A DNA stretch of 64,000 bases from [Enterobacter] lignolyticus SCF1 (GTDB lineage: Bacteria; Pseudomonadota; Gammaproteobacteria; Enterobacterales; Enterobacteriaceae): NCBI RefSeq assembly GCF_000164865.1, contig NC_014618.1, positions 2,108,001 through 2,172,000 of the forward strand. The letters are read 5' to 3'. A program made the position numbers and the translations under genes. Shown piece by piece: positions 41,131 to 48,548 of the stretch (position 1 is its first letter; each line of letters opens with the position of its first letter). Below the pieces are notes generated by a model. That model did no database searches. It was not told the origin of the DNA and saw only the letters and a program-made list of their open reading frames with translations.

Positions 41131-41162
41131 TGCTGGGCTGTTGTTATTATGGACTATATACA

Positions 41163-42548
41163 ATGACTTATAGCGAAAATTTGAGCCAATTCATTTCCTC
41201 TGAACGTTATGATGCTATTCCTTCCCACGTGATCGCGCGCGCAAAACTGCATCTGCTGGACTGTCTTGGCGTGGCGTTGGCGGGCACGATGCAAACCAAT
41301 GCGATAAATGGTCGTAACGCTCTCCATACCATGCCCAATACTCAGGGGACATGTCGCGTGTGGGGCAGCGCGTACACACTGTCTCCGGCCTACGCGGCGT
41401 TAGCCAACGGTATTGCCGCGCACGTGCTGGATTTTGATGATACGCATACCGACTCGATTACGCACGGCAGCGCAGTACTTGCGCCGCTGGCGATCGCCCT
41501 GTCAGAAGACCTGAACCTGAGTGGCCGGGAGATGCTGACCGCATACATCATTGGCTGGGAGGTCGCTGCACGCGTGGGGCTGGCGTCAAAGGGCAGCTTC
41601 CACAAGCGGGGTTTCCACTCAACGGCGATTGCGGGCCTTTTTGGCGCAGTCGGTGGGGCGGCCTCTTTGCTGAATTTGTCGCCTCAGGCTTGTGCTCATG
41701 CGATGGGGCTTGCGGGCAGCCAGGCCGCCGGCATTGCTGAATATCTGACTAACAGCTCATCAGCGAAATGTTTTCACGCGGGCTGGGCGGCGCACTCCGG
41801 TATTCTGTCTGTTTATCTGGCAAGGGCCGGAATGACGGGGCCAATGACGATATTTGAGGGACGCTTTGGCCTGTTTGCCACACACGGTATAGAAAGCGAA
41901 ATAAACGCAGCCGATGTCTGCCAGGAACTGGGCAAAAACTGGGAGATGATGCGCGTGTCCATCAAGCCATACCCATGCTGTCACTTTGCCCATGCGACCG
42001 TTGATTGCGCGCGCAAGCTGCTTCAGGATGGCATCAAGCCTGAAGATGTTCAGCAAATCCTCTGTGTTGTTGATCCCATCGCTGCTGCTCTTATCTGCGA
42101 GCCAGCCGATGACAAATTCGCCCCGTGTACGCCTTATGCCGCTAAATTTAGCCTGCCTTATCTGGTTGCTTCAGGCATGATCGATGACGGTTTGAACCTG
42201 CAATCGTTCTCCCCAGCGCAATTGGTCAGAGCAGACGTTCTGAAACTGGCCCGGAAGGTGTCTTATCGCTACTGCGAGGAAGGCGAAATCCCTTTTCCTG
42301 CTTACTTCCCCGGTCTGATCACCGTCACGCTGAAAGACGGAAGAGAAGTGACAAAATATTTGAGGGTGAATTATGGCAACCCGGAGAATCCTATGGAAAA
42401 TGGCGATATAGAGCAAAAATTCCGCCACAACGTCAACGGTATTCTTACGCCGCTGGCAGCTGAAAAAGTGATACAGCTGGTGGCGGATATTGAAAATCAT
42501 CCAGTGGCTGAACTGACGCAGTGGCTGGCAAACACGGTTACCCGGTGA
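41163..42548 (+). CDS. MmgE/PrpD-family protein (possible epimerase or dehydratase)
   Basis: A 461-residue member of the MmgE/PrpD family, which includes 2-methylcitrate dehydratase, cis-aconitate decarboxylase and iminodisuccinate epimerase. Conserved regions: LLDCLGVALAGT, HVLDFDDTH, GWEVAARVG, GFHSTAIAGLFGAV and KPYPCCHFAH. Cysteines 273-274 or so lie in that last motif. The start at 41163 begins the family-typical sequence; an in-frame ATG at 41130 sits on the hairpin arm. Neither has a strong ribosome-binding site. Following a fumarase-superfamily lyase, the likeliest role is stereo-inversion of the lyase substrate. Confidence 0.85.
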   Translation: MTYSENLSQFISSERYDAIPSHVIARAKLHLLDCLGVALAGTMQTNAINGRNALHTMPNTQGTCRVWGSAYTLSPAYAALANGIAAHVLDFDDTHTDSITHGSAVLAPLAIALSEDLNLSGREMLTAYIIGWEVAARVGLASKGSFHKRGFHSTAIAGLFGAVGGAASLLNLSPQACAHAMGLAGSQAAGIAEYLTNSSSAKCFHAGWAAHSGILSVYLARAGMTGPMTIFEGRFGLFATHGIESEINAADVCQELGKNWEMMRVSIKPYPCCHFAHATVDCARKLLQDGIKPEDVQQILCVVDPIAAALICEPADDKFAPCTPYAAKFSLPYLVASGMIDDGLNLQSFSPAQLVRADVLKLARKVSYRYCEEGEIPFPAYFPGLITVTLKDGREVTKYLRVNYGNPENPMENGDIEQKFRHNVNGILTPLAAEKVIQLVADIENHPVAELTQWLANTVTR

Positions 42549-42627
42549 TGATAAAAATTGAGCAGAACAACACGTATTGACTTTACTGGCAGGCCCATGG
42601 ATTGTGTGGAGCCTGCTTGCAGGCTAT

Positions 42628-43503
42628 TTACTCATTAAGGTTCTCGCCAAGCAGCGATTCAAACAGCACTTTCGCGGCTTTCTGCGGACTGTTGCGTCGT
42701 ATGTACAAATTAAATTTGATGTCAGGTAACCTTGGTAACCCATCCGCTTCTCCCAGAATGCGCAAGTCATCGCCCAGAAGCTCGATTGAGCGAGCCATAA
42801 CACCGAGCCCCGCCGCAACGGCCGCTCTTGCGCCAGAGAGCGTGGTTGCCACATAGGCGATTCGCCAGGGGATACCGACCTGGTCGAGATGATTAATCGC
42901 CATATTGCGGTATGTACTGGGTTCATCCAGCGAGACGAGCGCTAATGGTTCATCAGGATTAAATTCATAATTCTGGCCACAAAACCACAGCGACGGAGAT
43001 GTCCTCAGCACAAAACCTGGAAAGTCGACGCTTTCAACGGTCGAAATCGCCATGTCAACATCGTCGTTTTTCAGCATGTCCATTAAAAAAGGGCTGCGCT
43101 TAACGACAATTTCAATCGCGAGCTTCGGATAAGCTTTCGAAAATCGGGAGAGTAATTCGGGAAGAATGGTATTGGCAGTATCATCAGGTGAACCGATGCG
43201 TAATATGCCATCCACATCTTCATACATCAGAGAAAGGCAGGCTTCATCATTCAGCCGCAGAATACGCCGCGCATAGCCCAGCATTTTTATACCATGTTCG
43301 GTCAGGGCCTTATTGCGCCCACTTCGACTGAATAATTCCTTACCGACCAATTGCTCAAGGCGTTGCATCTGCTGGCTGACTGCGGATTGAGTACGATGAA
43401 CAGACTCTGCCGCTGCTGCAAAGCTGTTGCCATTAGCAACCGCGACAAACGTGCGCAATAAATCCAGTTCAAGATTAGGGATGGAACGCTTTGTATATAA
43501 CAT
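42628..43503 (-). CDS. LysR-family transcriptional regulator
   Basis: A 291-residue regulator with an N-terminal winged helix (LLRTFVAVANGNSFAAAAESV, then TQSAVSQQMQRLEQLVG) and a C-terminal periplasmic-binding-like effector domain. It is convergent with the MmgE/PrpD gene (79-base gap) and the nearest regulator to the lyase cluster. It probably responds to the imported substrate and acts at the divergent promoter region 39162-39671; this is inference from position. Confidence 0.87.
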   Translation of the reverse strand: MLYTKRSIPNLELDLLRTFVAVANGNSFAAAAESVHRTQSAVSQQMQRLEQLVGKELFSRSGRNKALTEHGIKMLGYARRILRLNDEACLSLMYEDVDGILRIGSPDDTANTILPELLSRFSKAYPKLAIEIVVKRSPFLMDMLKNDDVDMAISTVESVDFPGFVLRTSPSLWFCGQNYEFNPDEPLALVSLDEPSTYRNMAINHLDQVGIPWRIAYVATTLSGARAAVAAGLGVMARSIELLGDDLRILGEADGLPRLPDIKFNLYIRRNSPQKAAKVLFESLLGENLNE

Positions 43504-43847
43504 AGCTCGTCTCTTCGTTTATCGACCCGGTTTTCACTGTGGCGTAATCAATTCAACAATGTCATCCGCAGAATAATGCTGCTCTGCGTATATCCTACAC
43601 GCAGCCGCATCGCAATAAATTGATAGAGAGGTAAAATTTTACAAAACGGGCCGCTATTTAAGGTGGAGTGGGGAGGACTATTGCGTACGCTTCAACGTCA
43701 TGGCAGCAACCAGACCATCATCGCCAGCGGCAGGCGACGCTTGCGGAGAGTCACCGTTCCAGATTTATACACAGCCACTGGCTCGGTCAGCAAACCCTTA
43801 ACCGATCGGCATTACTCCCTGCGCAGTCGTTTTTTTTGCATGATGGG
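43504..43847. other. non-coding gap between LysR and MerR genes
   Basis: No convincing gene. Overlapping short frames at 43663-43862 begin without a Shine-Dalgarno site and resemble no family. GGGAGG near 43670 is followed by no in-frame start. The promoter of the MerR-type gene begins at its right end. Confidence 0.5.
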
Positions 43848-43878
43848 TTGACCCTCACGTAACGTAAGGCTCCAGAGT
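43848..43878 (+). promoter_or_regulatory. MerR-type promoter with 19-base spacer and operator dyad
   Basis: -35 TTGACC (43848-43853), a 19-base spacer, and a poor -10 CAGAGT (43873-43878). Within the spacer CTCACGT-A-ACGTAAG (43854-43868) is a near-perfect dyad. Over-long spacers with a dyad are characteristic of promoters activated by MerR-family proteins, so the downstream regulator is probably autoregulated. Confidence 0.7.
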
Positions 43879-43907
43879 GGCCCTGATGGCGAAGGAAAGG
43901 AGCAGTT

Positions 43908-44966
43908 ATGTTGATTCAGGTGGGTGAGCTGGCGAAACGCGCCGGGATCACCGTGCGAACGTTGCATCACTACGAGCAAACAGGGTTGTTACTGCCTTCA
44001 GCCAGAAGCGCGGCAGGTTACCGGCTCTATAACCTGGCTGATGTTCAGCGCCTGCATATGATCCAGGCGCTGGCAAAAGCAGGGCTGGAGCTTGCTGAAA
44101 TCAGAGGGTTTCTTGACCAGGCGTCACTTTCATTAACGGAATTGCTCGACGCGCAAATCAGCCTGCTGGATAAGCAACTGCGCAGCATTCACACGTTGCG
44201 CGACAGGCTGGTGGATTTGCGTACCGGGCTGGCCGCGGATGAAACGCCCGATCTGGAATCCTGGCTACAGACCCTGGAGTTAATGAATATGTACGATCGC
44301 TGGTTTAGCAAAGAAGAGTTACAGCAACTGCCGTTTGCCGTGCAGAAGGATGCGCTGACGGCCATCTGGTCAGCGCTGGTGAATGAAGCAAAAACGTTGC
44401 TGGAGCAAAACGTCGATGTTGCCGATCCGCGCGCGGTGGATCTCGCCACACGCTGGATGGTGCGCCTGGAGCAGGATACCGCAGGAAAGCCCGAGTTTCT
44501 TACTCGTCTGAACGAGATGCACAGCGTTGAGCCGCAGATGCGGGAACAAACCGGGATTACCGCTGAGATGACCGACTACATCACGCATGCCTTTGCAGAG
44601 TCGAGGTTTATCATCTGGCAACGCTATCTGTCACCGCAGGAGATGGCGTTTACCCGGGCGCACTATTTTGAGCGCATGATGGAGTGGCCGCCGCTGGTGG
44701 CGAAATTGCACCAGGCTCAGCGTGAGAATCGTGATCCTTCGTCCGCCGAAGCACAAAAGTTGGCCGAAAACTGGCTGGAACTGTTTCAGTCGTATGCGGG
44801 AACCGATCCTGCGACGCAGCAAAAGTTTCGTACGGCCATGCAGCAGGAGCCGCATTTGATGGAGGGAACGTGGATGACGCCTGCCGTCATCGGATGGTTA
44901 CAGCAGGCGATAGGGGTGATGATGCAAAGGCGCTTCTCTGCATCTAATCCGTCAAATACCGGCTAA
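43908..44966 (+). CDS. MerR-family regulator with TipAS-like drug-sensing domain
   Basis: A 352-residue protein. Residues 1-70 form the MerR winged helix (VGELAKRAGITVRTLHHYEQTGLL), a coiled-coil dimer helix follows, and the C-terminal 230 residues are alpha-helical and resemble TipAS effector domains, which bind thiopeptide or other antibiotics. AAGGAG lies before the ATG at 43908. No transporter or resistance gene follows; the regulator may act only on itself and on distant genes. Confidence 0.82.
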   Translation: MLIQVGELAKRAGITVRTLHHYEQTGLLLPSARSAAGYRLYNLADVQRLHMIQALAKAGLELAEIRGFLDQASLSLTELLDAQISLLDKQLRSIHTLRDRLVDLRTGLAADETPDLESWLQTLELMNMYDRWFSKEELQQLPFAVQKDALTAIWSALVNEAKTLLEQNVDVADPRAVDLATRWMVRLEQDTAGKPEFLTRLNEMHSVEPQMREQTGITAEMTDYITHAFAESRFIIWQRYLSPQEMAFTRAHYFERMMEWPPLVAKLHQAQRENRDPSSAEAQKLAENWLELFQSYAGTDPATQQKFRTAMQQEPHLMEGTWMTPAVIGWLQQAIGVMMQRRFSASNPSNTG

Positions 44967-45350
44967 CGCAGGTTCGCGGTTAGGGTAGGGGATCTTCGAA
45001 TCACTGTCGGAACGTATGCTCCAGCAACGCGCTTGTTTATGCGATCAAGGAGACCCTGTACACGATGCTGTGTAAATACCTTTTTTCAGGAGTGACCGTC
45101 CGTCGAGGCGGTTACTCTACATAGAGCGATATTAGGCGCAGTTATTTAGGGGCCGGGGCAGTAAGCTGGATTGCGTGCCTGTGTACCCTCATAAAATGAT
45201 AAGCAGGCGCGATCCCGATATTTTGTCTGGTGCAACGGCATTGCTAATTTTGCGTATGTCTGCAGTTTTATCTTAATTTCATAACTCCCTATGATTATCT
45301 GATTATATAGCGGCCTCATTTTTTATTAATAGCTATGAGGGTGTTTAGCT
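44967..45350. other. non-coding stretch before the luxI leader
   Basis: About 380 bases that become AT-rich towards luxI. An inverted repeat GAGTGACCG / CGGTTACTC (45090-45098 and 45109-45117, one mismatch) might end the MerR transcript. The 9-base sequence TAGCTATGA occurs twice, at 45330 and 45346, a spacing of 16 bases, and could be a tandem regulator site for luxI. No gene seen. Confidence 0.45.
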
Positions 45351-45389
45351 ATGAAAATAAAAGCACCAAATGGCATGCTTGTCCTCTAA
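45351..45389 (+). other. possible 12-residue leader peptide before luxI
   Basis: ATG at 45351 opens a frame encoding MKIKAPNGMLVL and a stop, with GAGGG about 9 bases upstream. It could be a leader peptide of the luxI mRNA or chance; no conserved pattern is known to me. Confidence 0.2.
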
Positions 45390-45463
45390 TTATTTGTTTT
45401 TAACTTCCTGGAAAAGGAATTATTATTCTTTTGTCCGGCATGCTGCTTACCAGGCTTCACTGA

Positions 45464-45505
45464 TGTTACCGAGTGTGATTTCAAACTTATTGAAAAGAGG
45501 TAACA
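45464..45505 (+). promoter_or_regulatory. hairpin that may mask the luxI ribosome-binding site
   Basis: TGTTACC (45464-45470) is complementary to GGTAACA (45499-45505), which includes the GG of the Shine-Dalgarno AAGAGG (45495-45500). Inside, TTTCAA (45479-45484) pairs with TTGAAA (45490-45495) around a 5-base loop. The combined AU-rich structure would hide the site just before ATG 45508. Confidence 0.45.
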
Positions 45506-45507
45506 TA

Positions 45508-46152
45508 ATGTTTAATGTTTACGTGGTTAATTTTTCAGCGCTGAGTCATGGAGAAACGGAGGATTTTTTTATGTTAAGGAAAAATATTTTTAAAGATCGT
45601 CTGCAATGGGCAGTAAATTGCATAGATGGAAAAGAGTTTGATCAATTCGATAATGAAAAAGCAGATTATATTTTTGGTGTAAAAAACGGAGTGATAATAT
45701 GTAGCACCAGAATTATAGATATGAAATATCAAAATATGCTCAATGACACATTTTCAGGGTTCTTTAGTGATGTAGTGATTCCTGAAGGGAAATTCATTGA
45801 ATCTACTCGTTTTTTTGTTGATAAAGAAAGGGTGAATCACCTTCTTGGGAAAAACTATCCTGTATCTCGGGTATTATTCCTCTCGTTGATTAACTATGCT
45901 CAGCGTAATCATTATGACGGCGTCCTGGCGGTCGCCAGTCATCCTATGATGCACATAATCAGACGGTCTGGGTGGAATGTTACGGTACTCAAAAAAGGGA
46001 TGTCTGAGAAAAATGAACCAGTCTATTTACTGCTGGGACATACCGATACGATGAGTCAACGGCAGCTGAAAACCATGATAGCTAACCGGTACGAGGTTCT
46101 GGATGGCAGTAGGCTGAGTGACTGGCCTCTGTCCGAGGGTAGTTATTTATAA
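45508..46152 (+). CDS. acyl-homoserine lactone synthase (LuxI/EsaI type)
   Basis: A 214-residue LuxI-family enzyme that makes N-acyl-homoserine lactone from S-adenosylmethionine and acyl-ACP. All conserved residues are present: R24, F28, W34, D45, D48, R68, E98 and R101. At the position where EsaI has T140, linked to 3-oxo-acyl preference, this protein has alanine (A141 in VLAVASHPM), which points to an unsubstituted acyl chain; that is a prediction. The ATG at 45508 is used because AAGAGG precedes it. The gene is AT-rich and its stop codon directly abuts that of the convergent luxR. Confidence 0.94.
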   Translation: MFNVYVVNFSALSHGETEDFFMLRKNIFKDRLQWAVNCIDGKEFDQFDNEKADYIFGVKNGVIICSTRIIDMKYQNMLNDTFSGFFSDVVIPEGKFIESTRFFVDKERVNHLLGKNYPVSRVLFLSLINYAQRNHYDGVLAVASHPMMHIIRRSGWNVTVLKKGMSEKNEPVYLLLGHTDTMSQRQLKTMIANRYEVLDGSRLSDWPLSEGSYL

Positions 46153-46866
46153 TTATTCAACCGGTTTAATCAGCTGAAGCTCAACACCAAGTCGAACAGC
46201 ATGCCGGGCGTTAGCTACGCCCATTTTTTTAACGATATTTGACATATGAAATTTGACGGTACGAACCTTTATTCCCAGAATCATACCCGTCTCCTGATAC
46301 GTTTTACCCAGACTTGTCCAGTGCAAAATTTCGTTTTCACGTGGAGTAAACTGACTATGCTTATCAGTATCCTTTTCGGAGAGCGAGGTTAGTGTAAGGT
46401 ACGTTTCATGCACCGATGCTAACAATAATGAAATATCCCCTTTGTGCTGAATCAGCAATTCCATTATCTCTGCTCCTTTTGCCGCAGGAATAATAAAAGA
46501 TAAGGTCACCAGGTTATTCTGATTATCATGTAAAACAAAAGTATACCCATTAATGATTCCAAACTGACTTGCCTGAATGAACAATTTTTCAAAATTAAAA
46601 TCAGAACGAACCAACAGTTTCTCATTCCATGAGAAGGGCGTTAATCTATTGAGCGCTGTAATGACGACCGGGTCAGTATACTGCAGCCCCTTTTCTTTGT
46701 ACTGCGTCACCCATTCATCGGGATAGTTCGTTACGCCAAAGATACATGACATGTCTTTCTTGGATAACACGACGTAGGCCCAGGAGAGGTCTCCCAACGT
46801 ATTCAGCGTGGTTTCAAGTTGATTTTTTATAATCACGTCTACATTTTCTTCGTATTCCTTCAGCAT
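46153..46866 (-). CDS. LuxR-type quorum-sensing receptor (EsaR/YenR group)
   Basis: A 237-residue receptor. The N-terminal autoinducer-binding domain keeps W52, Y56, D65, P66 and W80 (TraR W57, Y61, D70, P71, W85). The C-terminal LuxR helix-turn-helix runs from FTPRENEILHWTSLGKTYQE to VRTVKFHMSNIVKKMGV. The start at 46866 has GGGAG; the frame from 46929 has none. Convergent luxI/luxR genes that meet at their stops are the arrangement of the EsaI/EsaR and YenI/YenR families, whose receptors bind DNA without ligand and release it when the signal accumulates. The same mode is likely here. Confidence 0.93.
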   Translation of the reverse strand: MLKEYEENVDVIIKNQLETTLNTLGDLSWAYVVLSKKDMSCIFGVTNYPDEWVTQYKEKGLQYTDPVVITALNRLTPFSWNEKLLVRSDFNFEKLFIQASQFGIINGYTFVLHDNQNNLVTLSFIIPAAKGAEIMELLIQHKGDISLLLASVHETYLTLTSLSEKDTDKHSQFTPRENEILHWTSLGKTYQETGMILGIKVRTVKFHMSNIVKKMGVANARHAVRLGVELQLIKPVE

Positions 46867-46959
46867 TGAGTTCTCCCTGTCTGTACGGATTGCGTGAGGC
46901 ATAAATATACCACAGGTTGGAGAGTACACTCACTACGGACTTTTCCCCTGTCAGCCACA

Positions 46960-46992
46960 GTACAGGTACAAGGTACCAGGTATTTTCTGTAC
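46960..46992. promoter_or_regulatory. cluster of GTAC dyads, candidate LuxR-type binding sites
   Basis: GTAC occurs at 46960, 46966, 46973 and 46989, and once more at 46924. GGTAC-N12-GTACC spans 46972-46993, and CCTGT-N10-ACAGG spans 46947-46966, close to a lux box but 2 bases longer. The cluster stands between the luxR start and the candidate small RNA promoter and could control both. Confidence 0.4.
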
Positions 46993-47026
46993 CAAAGGTC
47001 AGGTTACCTTTTTTGATAATTAGTTT

Positions 47027-47177
47027 TAGTATCAGGGAGTGAAGAAGCACTTAATACTATAAAAAACCGAACTTCCGCTAAGAGAACGTTCGGATGCCAG
47101 AAGCTAAGCACCAGGGAATATTACTGTCTCAATGATTATATCAACCTGCAGGTGGCACAACCCGTGTTGTGCCTTTT
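47027..47177 (+). ncRNA. candidate small RNA divergent from luxR
   Basis: The -10 GATAAT (47015-47020) has no -35, as expected for an activator-dependent promoter next to the GTAC cluster. About 150 bases on, a strong plus-strand terminator (GGCACAAC / GTTGTGCC, 47154-47173, then TTTTCTT) ends a transcript for which there is no protein gene. A CCGAAC-GTTCGG stem-loop lies near 47067-47093. Pantoea stewartii has a small RNA gene, esaS, divergent from esaR, which is a direct parallel. The 5' end is an estimate. Confidence 0.42.
47154..47177 (+). terminator. intrinsic terminator on the plus strand
   Basis: GGCACAAC-CCGT-GTTGTGCC followed by TTTT. On the minus strand no T-run follows, so it serves only plus-strand transcripts from the luxR side. 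Confidence 0.85.
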
Positions 47178-47264
47178 CTTGCATATGACCCTGGCTCACA
47201 ACGCAGGTCAAAAGGTCATCTTTAAGCTGCGTTTCCACGATATTATCCGGGACACTATAAAATG

Positions 47265-47292
47265 AAAAACCCACGCAGTTGCGTGGGTTTTT
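47265..47292. terminator. terminator of ychF
   Basis: AAAAACCCACGC-AGTT-GCGTGGGTTTTT, with T-runs on both strands, 49 bases beyond the ychF stop codon. Confidence 0.92.
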
Positions 47293-47340
47293 GTGACGCT
47301 GATGAGATTCTGTGAAACCTCATGAGACGACAAATTCTAT

Positions 47341-48432
47341 TTAGACGTTGAACAGGAAGTTCATCACATCGCCATCCTTCACGATGTACTCTTTACCTTC
47401 AGCGCGCATCTTACCGGCTTCTTTCGCGCCCTGTTCGCCCTTGTAAGCGATAAAGTCTTCATAGGCGATGGTTTGCGCGCGGATAAAACCTTTCTCGAAG
47501 TCGGTGTGGATTTTACCTGCCGCCTGCGGCGCGGTGGCGCCAACCGGGATGGTCCACGCGCGTACTTCTTTGACGCCAGCGGTGAAATAGGTTTGCAGGT
47601 TGAGCAGCGCATAGCCCGCGCGGATCACGCGGTTCAGCCCCGGCTCTTCCAGGCCCAGCTCCGCCATAAACTCGTCGCGCTCTTCATCGTCCAGCTCGGC
47701 GATGTCGGATTCGACGGCCGCGCAAACCGGCACCACGACGGAGCCTTCTTTCTCAGCGATTTCGCGCACCTGGTCAAGGTACGGGTTATTTTCGAAACCG
47801 TCTTCGTTCACGTTGGCGATATACATGGTCGGCTTGAGGGTCAGGAAGCTCAGGTAGCGAATCGCTTCTTTCTCTTCTTTGCTCAGATCCAGCGCGCGCA
47901 GCATACCAGCATTTTCCAGCTGCGGCAGGCATTTCTCCAGCACCGCCAGCTCGGCTTTAGCGTCTTTATCGCCGCCTTTGGCTTTTTTGGAGATACGGTG
48001 GATGGCGCGTTCGCAGGCCTCAAGGTCAGACAGCGCCAGCTCGGTATTGATGACATCAATATCCTCTGCCGGGTCAACTTTGCCCGCTACGTGGATGATG
48101 TTGTCGTTCTCGAAGCAGCGCACAACGTGGCCGATCGCTTCGGTTTCACGGATGTTGGTCAGGAACTGGTTGCCGAGGCCTTCACCTTTGGATGCGCCTT
48201 TCACCAGGCCCGCGATATCCACAAACTCCATGGTGGTCGGCAGGATGCGCTGCGGCTTGACGATTTCGGCCAGTTTGTCCAGACGCGGATCGGGCATCGG
48301 CACAACACCGGTGTTCGGCTCGATGGTACAGAACGGGAAGTTGGCCGCTTCGATACCGGCTTTGGTGAGCGCATTGAACAGGGTGGATTTGCCGACGTTA
48401 GGCAGGCCGACGATACCGCATTTGAATCCCAT
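47341..48432 (-). CDS. ychF: redox-regulated ATPase YchF (Obg family)
   Basis: A 363-residue P-loop protein that binds ATP more readily than GTP and associates with ribosomes. G1 is GLPNVGKST (residues 8-16), G3 is DIAGLVKGAS, and the non-canonical G4 is NVNE, the hallmark of the YchF subfamily. A coiled coil lies near 130-190 and a TGS domain at the C-terminus (FEKGFIRAQTIAYEDF). It restores the conserved E. coli order ychF-pth on the right side of the variable region. Confidence 0.97.
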   Translation of the reverse strand: MGFKCGIVGLPNVGKSTLFNALTKAGIEAANFPFCTIEPNTGVVPMPDPRLDKLAEIVKPQRILPTTMEFVDIAGLVKGASKGEGLGNQFLTNIRETEAIGHVVRCFENDNIIHVAGKVDPAEDIDVINTELALSDLEACERAIHRISKKAKGGDKDAKAELAVLEKCLPQLENAGMLRALDLSKEEKEAIRYLSFLTLKPTMYIANVNEDGFENNPYLDQVREIAEKEGSVVVPVCAAVESDIAELDDEERDEFMAELGLEEPGLNRVIRAGYALLNLQTYFTAGVKEVRAWTIPVGATAPQAAGKIHTDFEKGFIRAQTIAYEDFIAYKGEQGAKEAGKMRAEGKEYIVKDGDVMNFLFNV

Positions 48433-48548
48433 GATTTAAATCACCTTAATCTTTGATAATCAATCCGTTACTGGTAACCGATTGCAGAAAAGTAAACAAC
48501 TTTGCCTATTATACACGGCGCGCGGCGAAAATGCCGCACGTTGGGGCG

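Noticed and set aside
43663..43862. Two overlapping frames of about 62 codons before the MerR gene
   Set aside because: They overlap each other and the MerR promoter, lack a start signal, and resemble nothing.
46947..46966. Canonical 20-base lux box
   Set aside because: CCTGT-N10-ACAGG has a centre two bases too long for a standard lux box; kept only as part of the GTAC cluster.
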